5,826 nucleotides of DNA from Chloroflexota bacterium (GTDB taxonomy: Bacteria > Chloroflexota > Limnocylindria > Limnocylindrales > CSP1-4), in the NCBI GenBank assembly GCA_021786265.1, contig JAJYNP010000303.1, forward strand, positions 1 through 5,826, written 5' to 3'. The notes beneath the pieces are model-generated. The model did not search any database. It was not told the DNA's origin and saw only the letters and a program-made list of their open reading frames with translations. The translations under genes were made by a program, and so were the position numbers. This document shows positions 5,185-5,826 of this stretch, piece by piece; within the stretch, counting starts at the first letter, position 1, and each line of letters opens with the position of its first letter.

Positions 5185-5826
5185 GTGGCACGTCAGGTTC
5201 CGCTCTCCAAGACGCGGAACATCGGAATCATCGCGCACATCGACGCCGGGAAGACCACCGTCTCCGAGCGGATCCTCTTCTACACGAAGAAGATCTACAA
5301 GATCGGCGAGGTCCACGAGGGCGCCGCGACGATGGACTGGATGCCCCAGGAACAGGAGCGGGGCATCACCATCACCGCGGCGGCCACGACCGCGTTCTGG
5401 AAGGATCAGCGGATCAACCTCATCGATACGCCCGGGCACGTGGACTTCACCGTGGAGGTCGAGCGGAGCCTGCGCGTCCTGGACGGGGCCGTGGTGGTCT
5501 TCGACGGCGTCGCGGGCGTGGAGCCCCAGTCCGAGTCCGTCTGGCGCCAGGCGGACCGCTACGGCGTGCCCCGGATCTGCTTCATCAACAAGCTGGACCG
5601 CACCGGCGCCGACTTCTGGCACGGGGTGGACTCCATCCGTGACCGGCTGGGCGCCAATGCCGTGCCGATCCAGATCCCGATCGGCACCGAGGACAGGTTC
5701 CGCGGCGTGGTCGATCTCGTCACCATGAAGGCGCTGGTCTGGGGCAACGACGAGCTGGGCAGCACGTACGACGTGCTGGACATCCCGGATGAGCTCCGCG
5801 CGGAGGCCGAGCACCGACGCGAGGAG
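5185..5826 (+). CDS. fusA: Elongation factor G, N-terminal part (cut by window end)
   Basis: The first 214 codons of EF-G are present and the frame is still open at base 5826; a full protein is near 700 residues. EF-G is the GTPase that drives translocation of tRNA and mRNA on the ribosome. The G domain is complete in its motifs: AHIDAGKTT (17-25, P-loop), the switch I stretch [20 protein letters not shown] (50-69), DTPGHVDF (81-88) with the catalytic histidine H85, and NKLD (135-138). The start is GTG 5185, chosen because residues 1-16 ([15 protein letters not shown]) match EF-G N-termini. The ribosome site is poor: the nearest candidate, AGGGA (5166-5170), is 14 bases upstream. It follows rpsG by 32 bases, the normal str operon order rpsL-rpsG-fusA. 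The truncation comes only from the window boundary. Confidence 0.97.
   Translation, partial: MARQVPLSKTRNIGIIAHIDAGKTTVSERILFYTKKIYKIGEVHEGAATMDWMPQEQERGITITAAATTAFWKDQRINLIDTPGHVDFTVEVERSLRVLDGAVVVFDGVAGVEPQSESVWRQADRYGVPRICFINKLDRTGADFWHGVDSIRDRLGANAVPIQIPIGTEDRFRGVVDLVTMKALVWGNDELGSTYDVLDIPDELRAEAEHRREE

Noticed and set aside
3877..5814. A 645-codon open frame on the minus strand across the junction, rpsL, rpsG and fusA
   Set aside because: It lies opposite three certain genes; long antisense frames are expected from G/C-ending codons. Its translation is low complexity and resembles no family.
1..5826. tRNA or rRNA genes, CRISPR arrays, insertion sequences, attachment sites
   Set aside because: I looked on both strands and found no repeat arrays, transposase motifs, terminal repeats or tRNA-like cloverleafs; the window is a stable chromosomal region.

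Overview
This is a GC-rich bacterial window, with strong G/C preference at third codon positions. It carries two plus-strand gene blocks that meet at a compact terminator-promoter junction near 3882-3942. The organism cannot be named from this sequence. Ribosomal protein S12 carries a 14-residue insertion of the kind seen in Bacillus and lacking in proteobacterial and most actinobacterial S12. Together with the high GC, this suggests a less-studied GC-rich lineage, for example some Chloroflexota. That placement is a weak inference.

Block 1 (1-3820) looks like a carbohydrate-catabolism operon. It begins with the 3' end of a SorC-type sugar-binding regulator (1-402). It continues with a class II (metal-dependent) ketose-bisphosphate aldolase (491-1345), a CbbY-like HAD phosphatase (1342-2115), and the DhaL (2157-2828) and DhaK (2825-3820) subunits of a dihydroxyacetone-type kinase. 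Two gene pairs overlap by the four bases GTGA, and the other gaps are 88 and 41 bases, so one polycistronic message is likely. A sensible reading is that a phosphorylated ketose is recognised by the regulator, cleaved by the aldolase, and that DhaKL phosphorylates dihydroxyacetone or another short ketose. The true substrate is not visible. No DhaM (PTS phosphodonor) gene follows, and the subunit order is L then K, the reverse of the usual order.

The junction (3821-4284) holds a strong hairpin terminator, then a near-consensus housekeeping promoter (TTGACA, 17 bases, TATACT), then an untranslated leader of about 335 bases. The last 175 bases of the leader are rich in hairpins. They include two competing pairings built on a repeated GGCCACC, so this stretch is a candidate cis-regulatory RNA.

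Block 2 (4285-5826) is the start of the str operon: rpsL (S12), rpsG (S7) and the first 214 codons of fusA (EF-G), cut by the window end. S7 is about 11 residues shorter than normal because most of its first conserved helix is missing. S12 has Ser where Gly is normal at the position equivalent to E. coli G91.

Most of the window is ordinary metabolism and translation. The points most worth a second look are the rpsL leader, the shortened S7, and the atypical DhaL/DhaK-aldolase-phosphatase set.
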